In this document: one piece after another, positions 53,001-64,000 of the stretch
How positions within the stretch are numbered: position 1 is the first letter of the stretch
Layout of the letters: every line of letters starts with the position of its first letter
Source of the DNA: Sarcocystis neurona
Lineage: Eukaryota > Apicomplexa > Conoidasida > Eucoccidiorida > Sarcocystidae
DNA length: 64,000 nt
Assembly: GCA_000727475.1 (NCBI GenBank)
Contig: KL647288.1
Location: 2,069,346-2,133,345 of the forward strand
Direction of reading: 5' to 3'
Notes under the pieces: model-generated
Seen by the model: the letters and a program-made list of their open reading frames with translations, nothing else
Database searches by the model: none
What the model was told of the DNA's origin: nothing
Translations under genes and position numbers: made by a program

Positions 53001-54544
53001 GAGATCCGAACCTTTCACGCTTTCAACATTGGCGTGTGTAGACGAGAGTAAACGTCATCTTAAAATTCTGCCAGTGTGACTGCCACTTTACTAAAAGTCT
53101 TTGCAAATTTCGGCATTTCCCTGCTGCTGTTTGAACCGTGCTAGAGCACTCGACATCGTCCGTAAGGGCTGCACTGCGTCGACTTGCCGTGTCCGTCCAA
53201 CTCACCCCTCCAGCAGTCTTCCGGAAAATGTTTACTCCTTAGTTCCTGAACCAGGTGTGCTTTTGCACCGTTGCGCAAGAAACTTTCACTTTGGTAGAAC
53301 TTGTGTCTCTTGCAGTGCGGCAAAGTCATACTCGTGCAAAACACAACAGACCTTTTTTGGCGAAGCGTCCGTTGTTCTCGCGAGAAGGATTCGGTCATCA
53401 CCCCCGGAGTACGTCGTAAACGTATTCCCGCGAAGAATTTCACCCGAAAATTGTCCGACCACTTTTGTCTCCGTGAATTCCGTGTGTCTCCGTCCATACT
53501 TCCAGTCAGACCCTGTTCCACTGGGCACGCACACGAACCTGATACGTTGCGACATGCTTCGTTCTCAGGCTGCGACCGATACCCTCTCTGTCTTTCCCTT
53601 CTTTCCCTATTCTTCTTCTTGCTGCATTGTTGCTCTGTTCTCTGTTTGCGTTGACACCTCTTCTTTTCGACAGTGTCCATCCTCTCTCTCTAATCCCTCC
53701 TTTTACGGGCGAGTTCCGTCTTTGTGGGTGACCGTGTGCCTCTTCTTTTACAAGCACACTCTCTAGTAAAAGATCCCCTCGCTCGCAACCTATTACGTAA
53801 CATACGCTCTGGCTACTAGTGTGGCCCTCTTCTCTGTATCACCAACGCAAATACATACGTATAAGATGCACATGGAGTAGCACACACCTCCTGTGGTGGG
53901 CGACGTGCTTTTATGATCCCGTCCTCTCCCGCGTCACGTTTAATCTCATATACGTACAGGGTTACGTACGCTAGAAGTTACACGTGACAACACAAGCGAC
54001 GACGAGTGTGTCTCCCTCCCGCTCTCTAGATGTTGCCTTCTTCCACTGCAAGGGGGGTGCTTTCGAAAGTCATTACTTCTGCATGTAAGTCTCGTACCGT
54101 ATCGGGTATCCGCATGTGTACAGGTACGTATATCGCTCTTTCGTAGACAGAAGGGTCCCTATGCCTTTTTCTTCTCTCTCTACTATAGGAGCGCGAGAAA
54201 ATACTTCCCTTCACGTTTGTGTGCACACACACCTATGCGTATTTCATATACATCGGTGTGTAAATGCCTACATTCCTGTTGGTGTACGTGTATATATATA
54301 TATAGAGGCATTGACGCATATGGGTAAACTTCTACCTCACAGTCGACTTTTACAAATTAGTGCCTCACTACAAGCGACCATGGCGTGCGTGCGAGGGTGA
54401 GCCCGGGAGCGCTATTGTGCCTTCCCTTTCTCTCCCTCTCTTTTTCTTGCGGCTGCTGTTCCACTCCCTTTCTTCTTTGATCTCTGTGTCCTTACATTCC
54501 ACTCTCGTCCTCTTCTGATCTATGTTAGAGAGACCAACGTCAAC
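50054..54544. other. Spacer between the RRM gene and CSN2
   Basis: No confident gene. A plus-strand frame of 130 codons (50464-50856) and one of 221 codons (53101-53766) show no domain. The second lies in pyrimidine-rich sequence, where stops are rare by composition. A microsatellite occupies 52430-52745. The 140 bases before the CSN2 start are strongly pyrimidine-rich on the plus strand and are the likely leader/promoter region. Confidence 0.4.
52430..52745. repeat. ACAT/CGTACG microsatellite
   Basis: About 300 bases of nearly alternating purine-pyrimidine sequence built from ACAT, ACAC, TATA and CGTACGTA words. It is translated without stops for over 100 codons on both strands (Tyr/Val/Cys or Thr/Tyr/Ile), which is an artefact of the short repeat and not a gene. 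Confidence 0.85.
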
Positions 54545-57500
54545 ATGGCCGAAGACGAAGAGGAAATTGAGTTCGAGTACGAAAGCGATGGGGAGTTTTA
54601 CGGCGAGGACTCTGCGGCAGACGAGCAGGCGATTCTGCTCGAGAACTCTTTCTATGAGGCTCAGGACATGCAGCTCGCCCATCCCAAGGAGGTAAAACGG
54701 ATGTCTTTCATTCTGCGAACCCACTTGTGTGCAGGCTCGCGCGTAAATTCACAAATCTCTCCTTATCGATAGATGTAGAAGCGTGTACCCATATTGAGTC
54801 AATCCCTATTTGTATGTTTGCTGTTCCCCTCTCCGCGTCACGCTCCTTCTGCTTTGACGTACCCCCTGTCGTCGCTTCTCTTCCCTCTATATCTTCTCTC
54901 TATCCCTCTCTTCGTATATGTCTACGTTATGTGTCTTCATACGCCTAGCCAAGGAATATAAGTGACACGCACATATAGCGGCACCGACGAACTCTACACA
55001 GATCCACACATATATGTGAAGAAGGAGACACAGACACATGCACACACAGCGACGGGCTCCCGGGCAGCGCGGCGTCCACCTCCGCAGCAGCCGAGTATCA
55101 CCGGTCAAAATTTCCGTCGCTTTGTCCTCCCTGTCCCCTTCGTTTCTCGTCTTTTCTCTTCTCTCTGTTTCTCTCACTACTTGTCAGACTGTGCAGTGTC
55201 GTGTTGACTTCTACCCGTCCAGCTTCTCCTGTGTGGGTATCTGCGAGTCCACACAATATCCACATGTGAAATGCATCTGTGTGTCCATGCGGAGAAGGCT
55301 GCGACGGACGTAGCGAGCTTCGGCACACACCTATATGTGGACAGTAATTGCTCCCCCATCCCTGCGTACCTATCTGTCAACACGTAATTCTACATATATA
55401 TTTATCTACACCTTTGTATTCGTCTATGAAGACTACCTCTCTCTTTATATATATACATATATATGTATGTGTATGTATGGGACTCTCTCTATCATACTCA
55501 ACACAAACAAATGCTGCTTTAACATATATACGCACACACGTTTACGCATCTACTAATACAGCACTGGGAACGCTTCTGTGAAGTTTTTCGATAGACGCTC
55601 CTCTTGTCCGTTTTACACATTTCCTGTATCTTCGCTTTGTCCTTCCCTTCCCTCGTGCTGTGGCCGTCTCTTCCGTAAGTTCTGCGCCTCCCGCATACCA
55701 TCTGCATATCTCCCTCTGCGTCTTCTTCGCCTCCGGTGCTCCCCCTCGTCTTTCTCTGTCTTTCTCGATTTCTTGTATTTCTTTTTCTTTGTCCTTTTCC
55801 CGTCCTCCGTTTGCCTCTCTTTTCTTCCTCTCTTCTTCTGCTGGCAAGTGGGATGACTTGGGCGCTTATACGTGCCGGGTGGACGTGCAGGCGCTGCTGC
55901 TCTTTGGCCAAGTCGTCGAGAAAGGAGAAAACGCAGCAGCAGCCGCAGGCAGCGGAAATGTTTGGGCCTTCAAGGCACTCTCAAACGTCGTCCTCATTCA
56001 CCTGCGTCTCGGTACGATAAGTCAGAATCAAAAATGCCTCAATATATACATATGTGTATGAATGTACGTGCATGTATATGTCTACATGTATACATATATG
56101 TGTGTATCTGCACGTAGGTAGGTATGCCTCTGGACATCTGTTTGGGTGTGTGCGTGTCTGGGTAGGTGTGGCTGTCCGTATCAATGGGGAAAATACAGCG
56201 TGCGTACGGGTCCATTTGGATAATATAAAGAACCCCCTTCTCACTTTGCATGTAGGGACACGTCAGTAGGCAGACGTTAAAGTTTCTCGCCCGCTGTTCA
56301 CGTGTGTGCTGTAGTGATGTAGACGTCTTTCAGCGCATGCAGCAGTCGCAGAATTTCTCTGTCTATCTCTATATACCAGCGTCATTCGTATGTATGAGGA
56401 CACTATGTAACAAGTGTCAAACGCGCGAGGCGGTGCGAGTGGTGTAATCTAATATATATATATAAATACACGTGGTGGTGTAATATATATATATATGGGT
56501 GGTGTACTATATATGTATATGTATATGCATGTGGGTGGTGGTGTAATATATGTATGTATATATACGTGTAAATAGACGCACCGCAATGTGGACAAATGCG
56601 TACAGAAGGCGTCGATACAAACACCTATACGCGTATCTATTATGTGTCTACATAACATATATATACATATACACACAGAAATTGTGTGTATATATATATA
56701 CACATATACGTATATATACATATATACACAGAGACTGTGTGTATATACATATGTATACATATGTACACAGAAATATAGATATTTGTTTTACGTGGATGGA
56801 TGTGCAGATCTGTGTCTGTTACGCAGGTATGTATGTAGAGGACGTTCGATCTATTGACTGCATGTCCTCCTCGCGCACGTACTGGTCTGACGTCCCTCTT
56901 TCGTAAACATTTGTATATGTATCTTTATATATATAGTGTAAGTTTGTCAATGTCTGTATATATTTGTATGTCTATACATTCATATAAATTTGTATCTATC
57001 TATATGTATGTGTGTAAATGTGTCAGTGTCTACATATATTTGTATGTCTATACAAACGCATCACTACGCCTATGATAGGATATATATATATGTATGTCCA
57101 CATCTTTATAGGTAGGAGTAATATATATTGTTGAAGCGACGTGCCGGCTTCGTTGATTTGCATGTGCGTGTGGGGGTTTGTAGGAGACTTGGACAGCGCA
57201 GCAGCAACGTATGGACGGCTGCTGCAGCTGTTGCAGCACGTCTCTCGCAACGAAGCTGCTGACGCCATCTCCGCTGTTCTAGAAGCTGTTACTGCAGAAA
57301 CAGAAGCAGCAAGCAGCCGGCTACAGCAGCACCACCGCCAGCAACAGCAGCACCAGCAACACCTGCAACAGCAGCATCAACAACAGCAGCATCAACAACA
57401 GCAGCATCAGCAACAGCAGCGTCAGCAACAGCAGCAGGGACAGGCTGGGCAGCGACAGGAGGAGGAGCGTGGGCGCGGGCAGCAGCAGGAGCGGCAACAG

Positions 57501-60500
57501 CAGGAGGAATGGGAAGGCGCTGGAGTGCAGACTGGCGCAGCTGATGAGGAGGGCGTGTTGTCCGTGGGAGGGCAAAGCCGAGAGGCGGAACCTTTTGCTG
57601 GGGGAGAGGAAAGCAGAAGTGCTGCTTCCCTTAGCGGCACCCGCGCGGGACATGACCCAGAAGCAGGAGAAGCAGCCCACAGACAAGCAGCGCCGACAGC
57701 GGCAGAGGGAACAGCACCTGCAACAAAACCAGGAAGGGCAGCAAGCGGGACAGGCCGCCAAGGAGAAGAACCGGCAGCACCACCTCCACGAGGCCGCGGA
57801 AGAGGCAGAGAAGAAGAAGGAATAGGAGGAGGAGGGGGAGGAGGGGGAGAAGCAGCAAGAGCAGCGCTCCCAGGAGAAGGAGAGGGAGGAGGAGCGGCAG
57901 AAGAAGCTGCGCGCAGAAGGAGGGGGATGTGGCGATGTGCTGCCGCGGAAATCGCTGAAGCGACTCGACGACTGGCAAAACTCGAGGATATGTTCACACA
58001 GACGCTTCAGGCTCTACAGAAACACAAAGTGAAAGTGTGTGCGGGTAGTGTAGACGTGAACGTACCTACACGTACACGTGTACGTCTCTGTATAAATATC
58101 TGAGGCGTGTGGAGAGGCACACAGAGACAGGCAGACAGAGACCGAGAAGAGGTAGACGAATGTCTGCATCAATGTGTGACGCTTGTAGAGAGACAGACGG
58201 AGACAGACAGACAGGGACGGACAGAGACAGGAGGTAGGCGAATGTTTTCTATGAATATGTGTGACGCTTGTAGAGAGACAGACGGAGACCGACAGATAGA
58301 GGCAGGCAGAGAGAGATAGCGACGAGGCAGACGAATGCGAGGTGACGCCTGTGGAAAGGCAGGCAGAGACAGGGAGACAGAGACAGACAGAGAAGAGACG
58401 GAGAGAGAAGAGGCAGACGAATGTTTGATATTCTGCTTGACATCTTCTCTTTGTGTGGGAGATGTGTAGAGAAACCTGTCGTATGTGCAGGATGTTTTTG
58501 ACCCTGGGCACGCAGTGACTCTCGGGGCGTCAGTGTGTAGGGTGCTCTTGTGTGCCCGCACCCGTCGGTGTACGTACACCTGGTGGACACGGCCGGAGAG
58601 GGAAGAAACAGCGACATTTTTCAGCTGGTGCGCGCAGCACGTTGGTGGATCTTCTTGCCGATTTCGTACAGCAGTTTCTGTCCTCTACATTGGTGCGCCG
58701 CAGAAACTCTCTGCCCCTCTTCGTCCTTCTTCTGCCTCTCCTGCAGCGGCTTTGGGGACGCACGTGCTGCCGACTCGTCCGGCTGTACATACACCGCGGC
58801 AAGTACGAACAGGTAGGGGAAGAACGCAGGTATCTGACGCCTCGCCGGTGAAAACTGTACACACAGAAGTGCAGAACAAACATACGTGAGTACGCGTGTG
58901 TTTACGTCTCTGTTTCTGCGGCTGTACACACCCATTTTCTCTCTCTCAAAGACTCCTCCACATATATATATACACGCGTATATATATATATATGTATACA
59001 CTTGGACAGTCGCCACCACACCAAGGATGCAACTAGTTACCAATCTCTCTCTATCTCTCTCTCTATGTGTATGTATAGGCAGATGAACACATGGACGTCT
59101 GCAAAATGAGCACTAATCTGTATATAAATATATTTGTGTATAGGCAGATGAAGATATGACTTTCTGCCAAGTGGGTACTACGAGATGGGGCGTGTGCCTG
59201 TAGGGGTTCCTTTGCAATGAAGCGAGCGCTCGTGACATCTTGTGCGTCTGTCAACGCGCTCGAAAAATGTAGCGCAGCAGTGCGTGCCATCGCCGGGGTT
59301 GACTTGTGCGCCTACGTGCGTGGTGGTATCTGCATGTCCGAACGACGTTGCTGTGTGGGGAACGTCGCAATAGCTGCGACTGCCTGCGGCAGATCGTTGG
59401 GCGCAGTCTTTGCTCTCAAGGCGAGTGTGTAGCAGCAGCAGGCAACAAAAGCGTCCACGTCTTCGAAGAATTGTCTGCGGGGGCTGGCATTCATCGACGT
59501 CTCGGGGCGACACGTTCAAAACAACTGCGCTTCGTTGTCTGTGCGTGTATATGTACGCCTGTGCCTAGCGACGCATATCGCTGTGCTCCTTTCTCTGTAA
59601 AGGCACGATCTGCTGTAAAAGTGGCTACACATATATGTATGTGCTTCCTTCTTTCCATAGACGTGACTTTCTGTAGGAACGCCTATATATACATGTATGT
59701 ATGTGCTTCGTTCATTTCCAAGGTTTGACTTTCTCTAGGAGTGCTCACACGTATATACATATATATATATGCCTCTGTGGTAATGACCTGTGCAGAGGTC
59801 GACGCATGTACGTATCCTACGTAGCATATGTCTGCCTGCAGGCTCACACATACCTACGCAAAGATCTCCGTATACGTCTTCAACGAGAGACAGAGAGATA
59901 CACATGTGTAGGCGCATGAGGAGAAATGTGTGCACGTACGTGTGTAGGAAAGTTCGAAAGGGGGGGTCAACGATGCCTGCTGGTGGCGTGTGGTAGTGGA
60001 AAGACAAACTACCTGCCGCTGTCACGGCTGCTACACACGTTAACGTGAACATATGTAGACTCGTACGCACACCCACACACACCCACACACACACACGCCA
60101 GAACAACACATCGCGCACATATAAATAAATATATGTATATACATCAGTCGAGGTGTATGCTAATGCACGTGTATCTATATGATCGTGTATATATATATAT
60201 ATATGCGTATGTTTGTAGAGCGAGAGATGCACTCACAAGTGCAATAGTATATATGTATATATGTATACGTGTGGATATGTGAGGGGAGAGATACACACAC
60301 AAGTGCAATGATATATATATGTATATATATGTGTGTGTGTGTCTATGTGTGTAGAGAGAGCGAGATACATACACATGTGCAATATAGTAGAACACTGAAA
60401 ACTTGTCTCCTCGCTGTCTGACTGCCTGTCGAGGTAAAGGAGGTTTGCACGGCTCCAGCAGGCGAGGAATCTCCTTTTGTGGGAGGCTTTCGTTTGATGT

Positions 60501-63500
60501 TGAGGGGCAGGAGAAGTCGTTGCCTGCTATGCACATGGGGTTTTGTATGTGTTGCTGCTGCTGCTGCAGGCAGAGCGGCTTCTGGGAGAGCTGCGAGTGG
60601 CGTGTCAGGAGGAGCATCGGCAGGCCGCAGCGACGGCAGCAGCAGGAGGCGTGACGCGCAGCAGCGGCAGCGAGGTGTGGGGCGGAGGGGAGGAGCTGCA
60701 GGGCGGCGGACAGCTGCTGCTCGAGTATTTCGCTTTGCAAATGACTTTGGACCTCGCCCGTGATGAAACTGCGTCTTTGAAGAAACTCTACCAGGAGGCG
60801 CTGTTGTTGACCCGGGCCGTCGCAGATCCCCGCAGCATCGCGCTTGTCAGAGAAGTGGGGGGCAGAATGCACATGAAAGAAAAAAAGTGGAAAGCAGCAG
60901 CACAAGACTTCGCCGAGGCGTTTAAAAACTACCAAGACATCGGAAGAGCTTCGTAAGTGTCCGTCAGGCGCCCTAGTCACAGCAACAGCAGCACCAACAC
61001 CGACAGCAGAAGCAGCACCAGCAGCAGAGCAAGTGCGCCGGCTGCAGCAACAAGGGCAACAGAAGGATTGGCAGCAGCAGGGAGAGGAGCGACAGCGTCA
61101 GCAGCGACAACACTGGTAGTAGCAGTTTCAACAGCAGCAGGACAGCACTCGTAACAGCAACAGACTGTCAGGGTGTTCAGCGGCAGCAAGGACGAGAGGG
61201 AGGAGGAGCTACAGGAAAAGAAAAAGAGCAACAGAGAAGCAGCCACGTGAGTAGGGAGAAGAAGGGTCCGAAGGCGCATCAGAGATAACAGCGATTCCCA
61301 CCGGCTGAGCAGCAGCAAGAGGAGCAGCAACAACAGCAGCGACAGCAACAGCAGCAGCAGCCACAGCTGCAACAACCACAGCTGCAACAGCAGCAGCAGC
61401 CACAACTGCAACAGCAGCAGCAGTAGCTACCACACCTGCGGCGTTGCGTAAGACAAATCTCTGCGAGAGGAGCACATACAGTCATACGGCAGCAGCAGCA
61501 GCAGTCCAGCGTCAACAGTGGCCCGAGATTATATGCCGTAGTATCTGCGCAGAGGTGCGGAGAATTTTATCTGCTGCTGCCGTTAGCCGCTTCGTTTCCG
61601 TGGCTTCTCTCAATGCGTACTCCTCCGCTATATTCACATCGAGTGTTCGTATCGCGCGAAGTGGCGTACAGAAAGTTAGGAAAAAAGGCGAGCGGCTTAC
61701 GAAGAAGAACGTCGATTCCCCGTTATATCTATACTTTTGGACATATATATATATATATATTCACGCATATTATCTCACTATCTCTCTCTATCTCTCTGTC
61801 TGTCACCCTCTATATATACAGATGGGCGTGTGTCTCACAGGCACAGGTTTCTGCAACCTGGAGTGTAGGGGAGAAGACGACAAGGTTCCCCAGTGTCCAA
61901 GAGCAGGAATATACTACTTGTAAACAAAAGGCGACGCACTAGTATACGTCCCAGGACTACATATATATATATATATATACGTCTTCGGCTTTCTGCATCC
62001 GACGCATCTATGTACAAAAACCAGGGTCCTTCATATGCAAGTAAAAACACATGTGGATATATCTGCGAACGCAGGGAAACGACTGTGTTACCCACATATA
62101 TATATATATATATACGTGTATGTATATAAATGCGTTGTGTATACACAAACCCAAGTGTACTCATATACATATATATACACACGGGTACGTATATATAGAC
62201 AAATAGATTATCCATTTACGTGTTCATATATATATTGTCACATGTGTGTGGATATATGGAGACAAGTTTGTTGTCCTATGTTTACGTATGTATGTACTGG
62301 AGAAGTGTTCACAGCAGCCGCTGTTTTCCTTGATGTACACACGCAGAAGAAAGCGAAGCATGCGAATTTTAAGAAACATCGACGTACGCGGGTACGCGGG
62401 TATCAGCGAAGGGGTCGTGTGACTTGAAGAGTCTGTGAAGGCGCGACTTTTAATAGTGGAAATCGAGGTAGTCTTTAGTTTCGGATTTTGCGTGACGGGC
62501 AACTGGGCCTTTTCGGAGGTGTACGTACACCCCAGCTGCCCTCCACACGTTAACGGCCTTTCTCCGGTGGACTTTTCTGGGGTGTACGTACACCCCAGCT
62601 GCCCTCCACGCTGTTCTGCATTTGCCCGCTGGGCCTCATCTGAGGTGTACGTACACCCCAACTGCCCCCCATGCGTGAGTCGCTTTTCCTCGCGTTCCGC
62701 TGGGCCGCTTCCTGGGTGTACGTACACCTCAAGTACCCTCCCTGCGTGAACTGCTTTTCCGCGGCTTCGCCTCGCTCTGCGGAGCTGATTTTCATCCAAA
62801 TCGAGCAGAAACAAAGTGTTACGTATTCTTTTGATGGCAGCAGTTGTAGAGGAGCAAGTGTTAAGGACTGCACTTCGTCTTTCCGAGAAGTGACATGTTC
62901 AGCCATCCTCTCTCGCTTTGCCGTAAACCAAAGTTGTGACCATTTTCACATACTGGGGACCAACCTCGTCGACTCTTACATCCTTCAATACTCTGCCACA
63001 ATTTCTATTGGTAACCTCTTATTACACAGTATATGTATATATGTATGTATATATATGTTTACACGTGTATATGTGAATGAACGTGTGTAGAAAGTACTCC
63101 TGTGGATATATCCATATATTTATATATATACATATGTATATGTTTACACAGGTGTATATACATATACGTGTGAACCAACGTATGTAGGAAGTACTCTTGT
63201 GAATATGTACATATATTTATATATGTATGTATATGTTTACACAGATATATACGTACATACACATATAGAAAGTATTCGTGTATTCACACATACATATATA
63301 TATATATATATATGTGTGTGCTGTTAGGCAAACCTCTTGTACATGCGTAGGTAAAGGTGTGCATGTGTAGGTAAAAGTGTACGTGTGTTGTGTGCCTTTC
63401 GGACTCCCCATATATGCGCATGCGTGGACGCACCCGTCGAGACGCACGTCGGCTTTTTGTAGTCTCGGGACCTGCTGTTCTGTTCAATTTCTTCTGACGG

Positions 63501-64000
63501 GCCAGTGCTGTGCGAAGGAATTCTCCTGTTTTGACCGAAAGACGCCGAGGGGCCCCACGTCTGCCCCTCCCTACAGGTGTGTCTCTGTCTTTGTGGTTGT
63601 GTGTCTATGTGTGTACAGCGACTGTCTGCGTCACTTTCTTAGTTTTCTATCTCTCTCTACGCGTACACGTTGTTGATATTGCCCGTCTCATTCAATAATA
63701 TACAAATGTGTGTATAAATATATCCTGTGGGTAGGTGTGGAAATGTTGTTTCTGACAGACATTCTCCATAAATAAATATATATATTTATTTGTCGGGAGT
63801 CTTGTGTATATACATGTATATATATATATATATATAGAGAGAGCGAATGAGGAAGACTGCGTTTGTGGACAAGAGGACTGCTATTTTTTGCACGGTCGTC
63901 TGGTGCTGCAGACAGGCGAAGACGATGCTGCAGTATTTGGTGCTGGCAAACCTCCTTTCTCAGGCGAAAATCAACTTCTTTGACACTCGAGAAGCCAAGG
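54545..64000 (+). CDS. CSN2: COP9 signalosome subunit 2 (CSN2), 3' end beyond window
   Basis: CSN2 is a scaffold subunit of the COP9 signalosome, which removes NEDD8 from cullins. Six exons are proposed: 54545-54691, 55891-56011, 57184-58028, 58747-58812, 60570-60952 and 63912 to the edge. All are GT-AG with matching phases (0, 1, 0, 0, 2). Together they encode about 550 residues. Diagnostic stretches in family order are an acidic Tyr-rich N terminus (EIEFEYESDGEFYGED), LENSFYEAQ, GNVWAFKALSN, a helix ending FTQTLQALQKHK, RLWGRTCCRLVRLY, LLEYFALQM, GRMHMKEKKW with AQDFAEAFKNY, and LQYLVLANLLSQAKINFF. These match the helical repeats in front of the PCI domain, which must lie past 64000. The paralogue Rpn6 is less likely given the acidic start and the LVLANLL/NFFDTREAK end. 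Exon 3 carries an extra 200 or so low-complexity residues. The ATG follows CAACATGG, a good context, after a pyrimidine-rich leader. Confidence 0.9.
56440..57120. repeat. TA/TG microsatellites in CSN2 intron 2
   Basis: Dense TATATA and GTGTAT words, including recurring GGTGGTGTAATATATAT-type segments at 56.46-56.56 kb and TGTCTATACA-type segments at 56.94-57.06 kb. These lie inside the intron 56012-57183 and have no coding value. Confidence 0.8.
57320..57925 (+). repeat. Low-complexity insertion in CSN2 exon 3
   Basis: CAG/CAA/CAT triplets encode a Gln/His run of about 40 residues. Glu/Arg/Gly/Ala-rich sequence including an eight-Gly run follows, up to RRRRGMWRC, where family-like sequence resumes. 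About 200 residues are added where CSN2 of other organisms has a short loop. The frame is open throughout. Another forward frame is also open over 57469-57825, so an unrecognised small intron or local frame change cannot be excluded. Confidence 0.8.
58110..58440. repeat. AGACAGACGG minisatellite in CSN2 intron 3
   Basis: Units beginning GTGACGCTTGTAGAGAGACA occur at 58176 and 58261 (85-bp period), with a diverged third unit (GTGACGCCTGTGGAAAGGCA) near 58342. They are separated by runs of AGACAG/GGACAG. They lie in the intron 58029-58746. Confidence 0.8.
60225..60390. repeat. Short tandem repeat in CSN2 intron 4
   Basis: Three units of about 65-75 bp, each with a GAGAGAT/GAGATAC block followed by CACAAGTGCAAT or CACATGTGCAAT (60233, 60298, 60372) and a TATATATGTATAT run. 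They lie in the intron 58813-60569. Confidence 0.75.
61300..61425 (+). repeat. CAG/CAA tract inside CSN2 intron 5
   Basis: CAGCAG and CAACAG triplets interrupted by CCACAGCTG units, plus a short further CAG run at 61485-61503. The exons on either side join directly in the family alignment (AFKNYQDIGRA then S-QAKTM), so this tract appears to be intronic and not part of the protein. Confidence 0.75.
62518..62728. repeat. 63-bp repeat array centred on a perfect palindrome
   Basis: GGTGTACGTACACC occurs at 62518, 62581, 62644 and 62715, spaced 63, 63 and 71 bp apart. The second copy extends to an 18-bp palindrome, GGGGTGTACGTACACCCC (62579-62596). Each copy is followed by a CCCAGCTGCCCTCCAC-like segment and GC-rich linker. 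A single extra copy is at 58567-58580 in intron 3. The array is inside CSN2 intron 5. Confidence 0.9.
63050..63320. repeat. TTTACAC-TATATA tandem repeat in CSN2 intron 5
   Basis: Three units of about 85-93 bp, each with GTTTACAC (63057, 63142, 63235), a GTGAA/CGTGTG block, AGTACT or AGTATT and TATATTTATATAT. A long TA run follows at 63294-63313. Confidence 0.75.

Noticed and set aside
53110..53160. tRNA-like TTGAACC word
   Set aside because: The reverse strand GGTTCAA is not followed by the conserved CC of a B box, and no cloverleaf arms were found.
53101..53766. 221-codon plus-strand frame before CSN2
   Set aside because: The sequence is pyrimidine-rich, where stop codons are rare. The peptide is Ser/Cys/Phe-rich with no domain. 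It is more likely leader or spacer.
62435..62749. Apparent 21-residue protein repeats (EVYVHPSCPP)
   Set aside because: They arise from the 63-bp palindrome array. The frame lies in CSN2 intron 5, and exons 5 and 6 join without it.

Overview
The window looks like nuclear DNA of a coccidian apicomplexan, most probably an Eimeria species (Cyclospora is the main alternative). Four things point there. CAG/CTG trinucleotide tracts run in very long open frames and give poly-Gln, poly-Ala and poly-Ser stretches. Repeat-rich and repeat-poor segments alternate. Introns are GT-AG with pyrimidine-rich acceptors, and introns and spacers are full of TA/CA-type microsatellites. I found no operons, insertion sequences, CRISPR arrays, rRNA genes or convincing tRNA genes. 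The organism call rests on composition and style, not on a database match.

Layout. About 0.7-2.4 kb: a Gln-rich minus-strand frame. About 4.3-21.1 kb: three very long minus-strand frames (575, 2231 and 2599 codons) of low-complexity Ala/Ser/Gln/Thr protein. The first two are separated only by a one-base frame change at an 11-base homopolymer. The second and third can be joined by a phase-compatible intron. They may therefore be one gene for a protein of over 5000 residues. About 21-25.8 kb: repeat-poor with no confident gene. 25.9-26.7 kb: a minus-strand single-exon protein with three hydrophobic segments. 28.1-29.3 kb: a 230-bp tandem repeat interrupted by a 635-base run of N. 29.3-32.5 kb: empty. 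32.5-34.4 kb: CAG/CTG-rich but ambiguous. 37.1-41.6 kb: a plus-strand spliced gene for an Ala-rich, then coiled-coil protein. 41.6-47 kb: empty. 47.1-50.05 kb: a plus-strand spliced gene ending in an RRM. 50-54.5 kb: mostly spacer with a CGTACG/ACAT microsatellite.

From 54.5 kb to the right edge lies the best-identified gene: COP9 signalosome subunit 2 (CSN2), reconstructed here as six exons with consistent phases. It carries a Gln/Glu/Arg/Gly-rich insertion of about 200 residues. Its long introns hold minisatellites, a CAG tract and a 63-bp repeat built around a perfect palindrome. The PCI domain should lie past the right edge.

The genes do not form an evident pathway. The recognisable ones are a deneddylase scaffold (CSN2) and an RNA-binding protein; the rest are lineage-style low-complexity proteins of unknown function.
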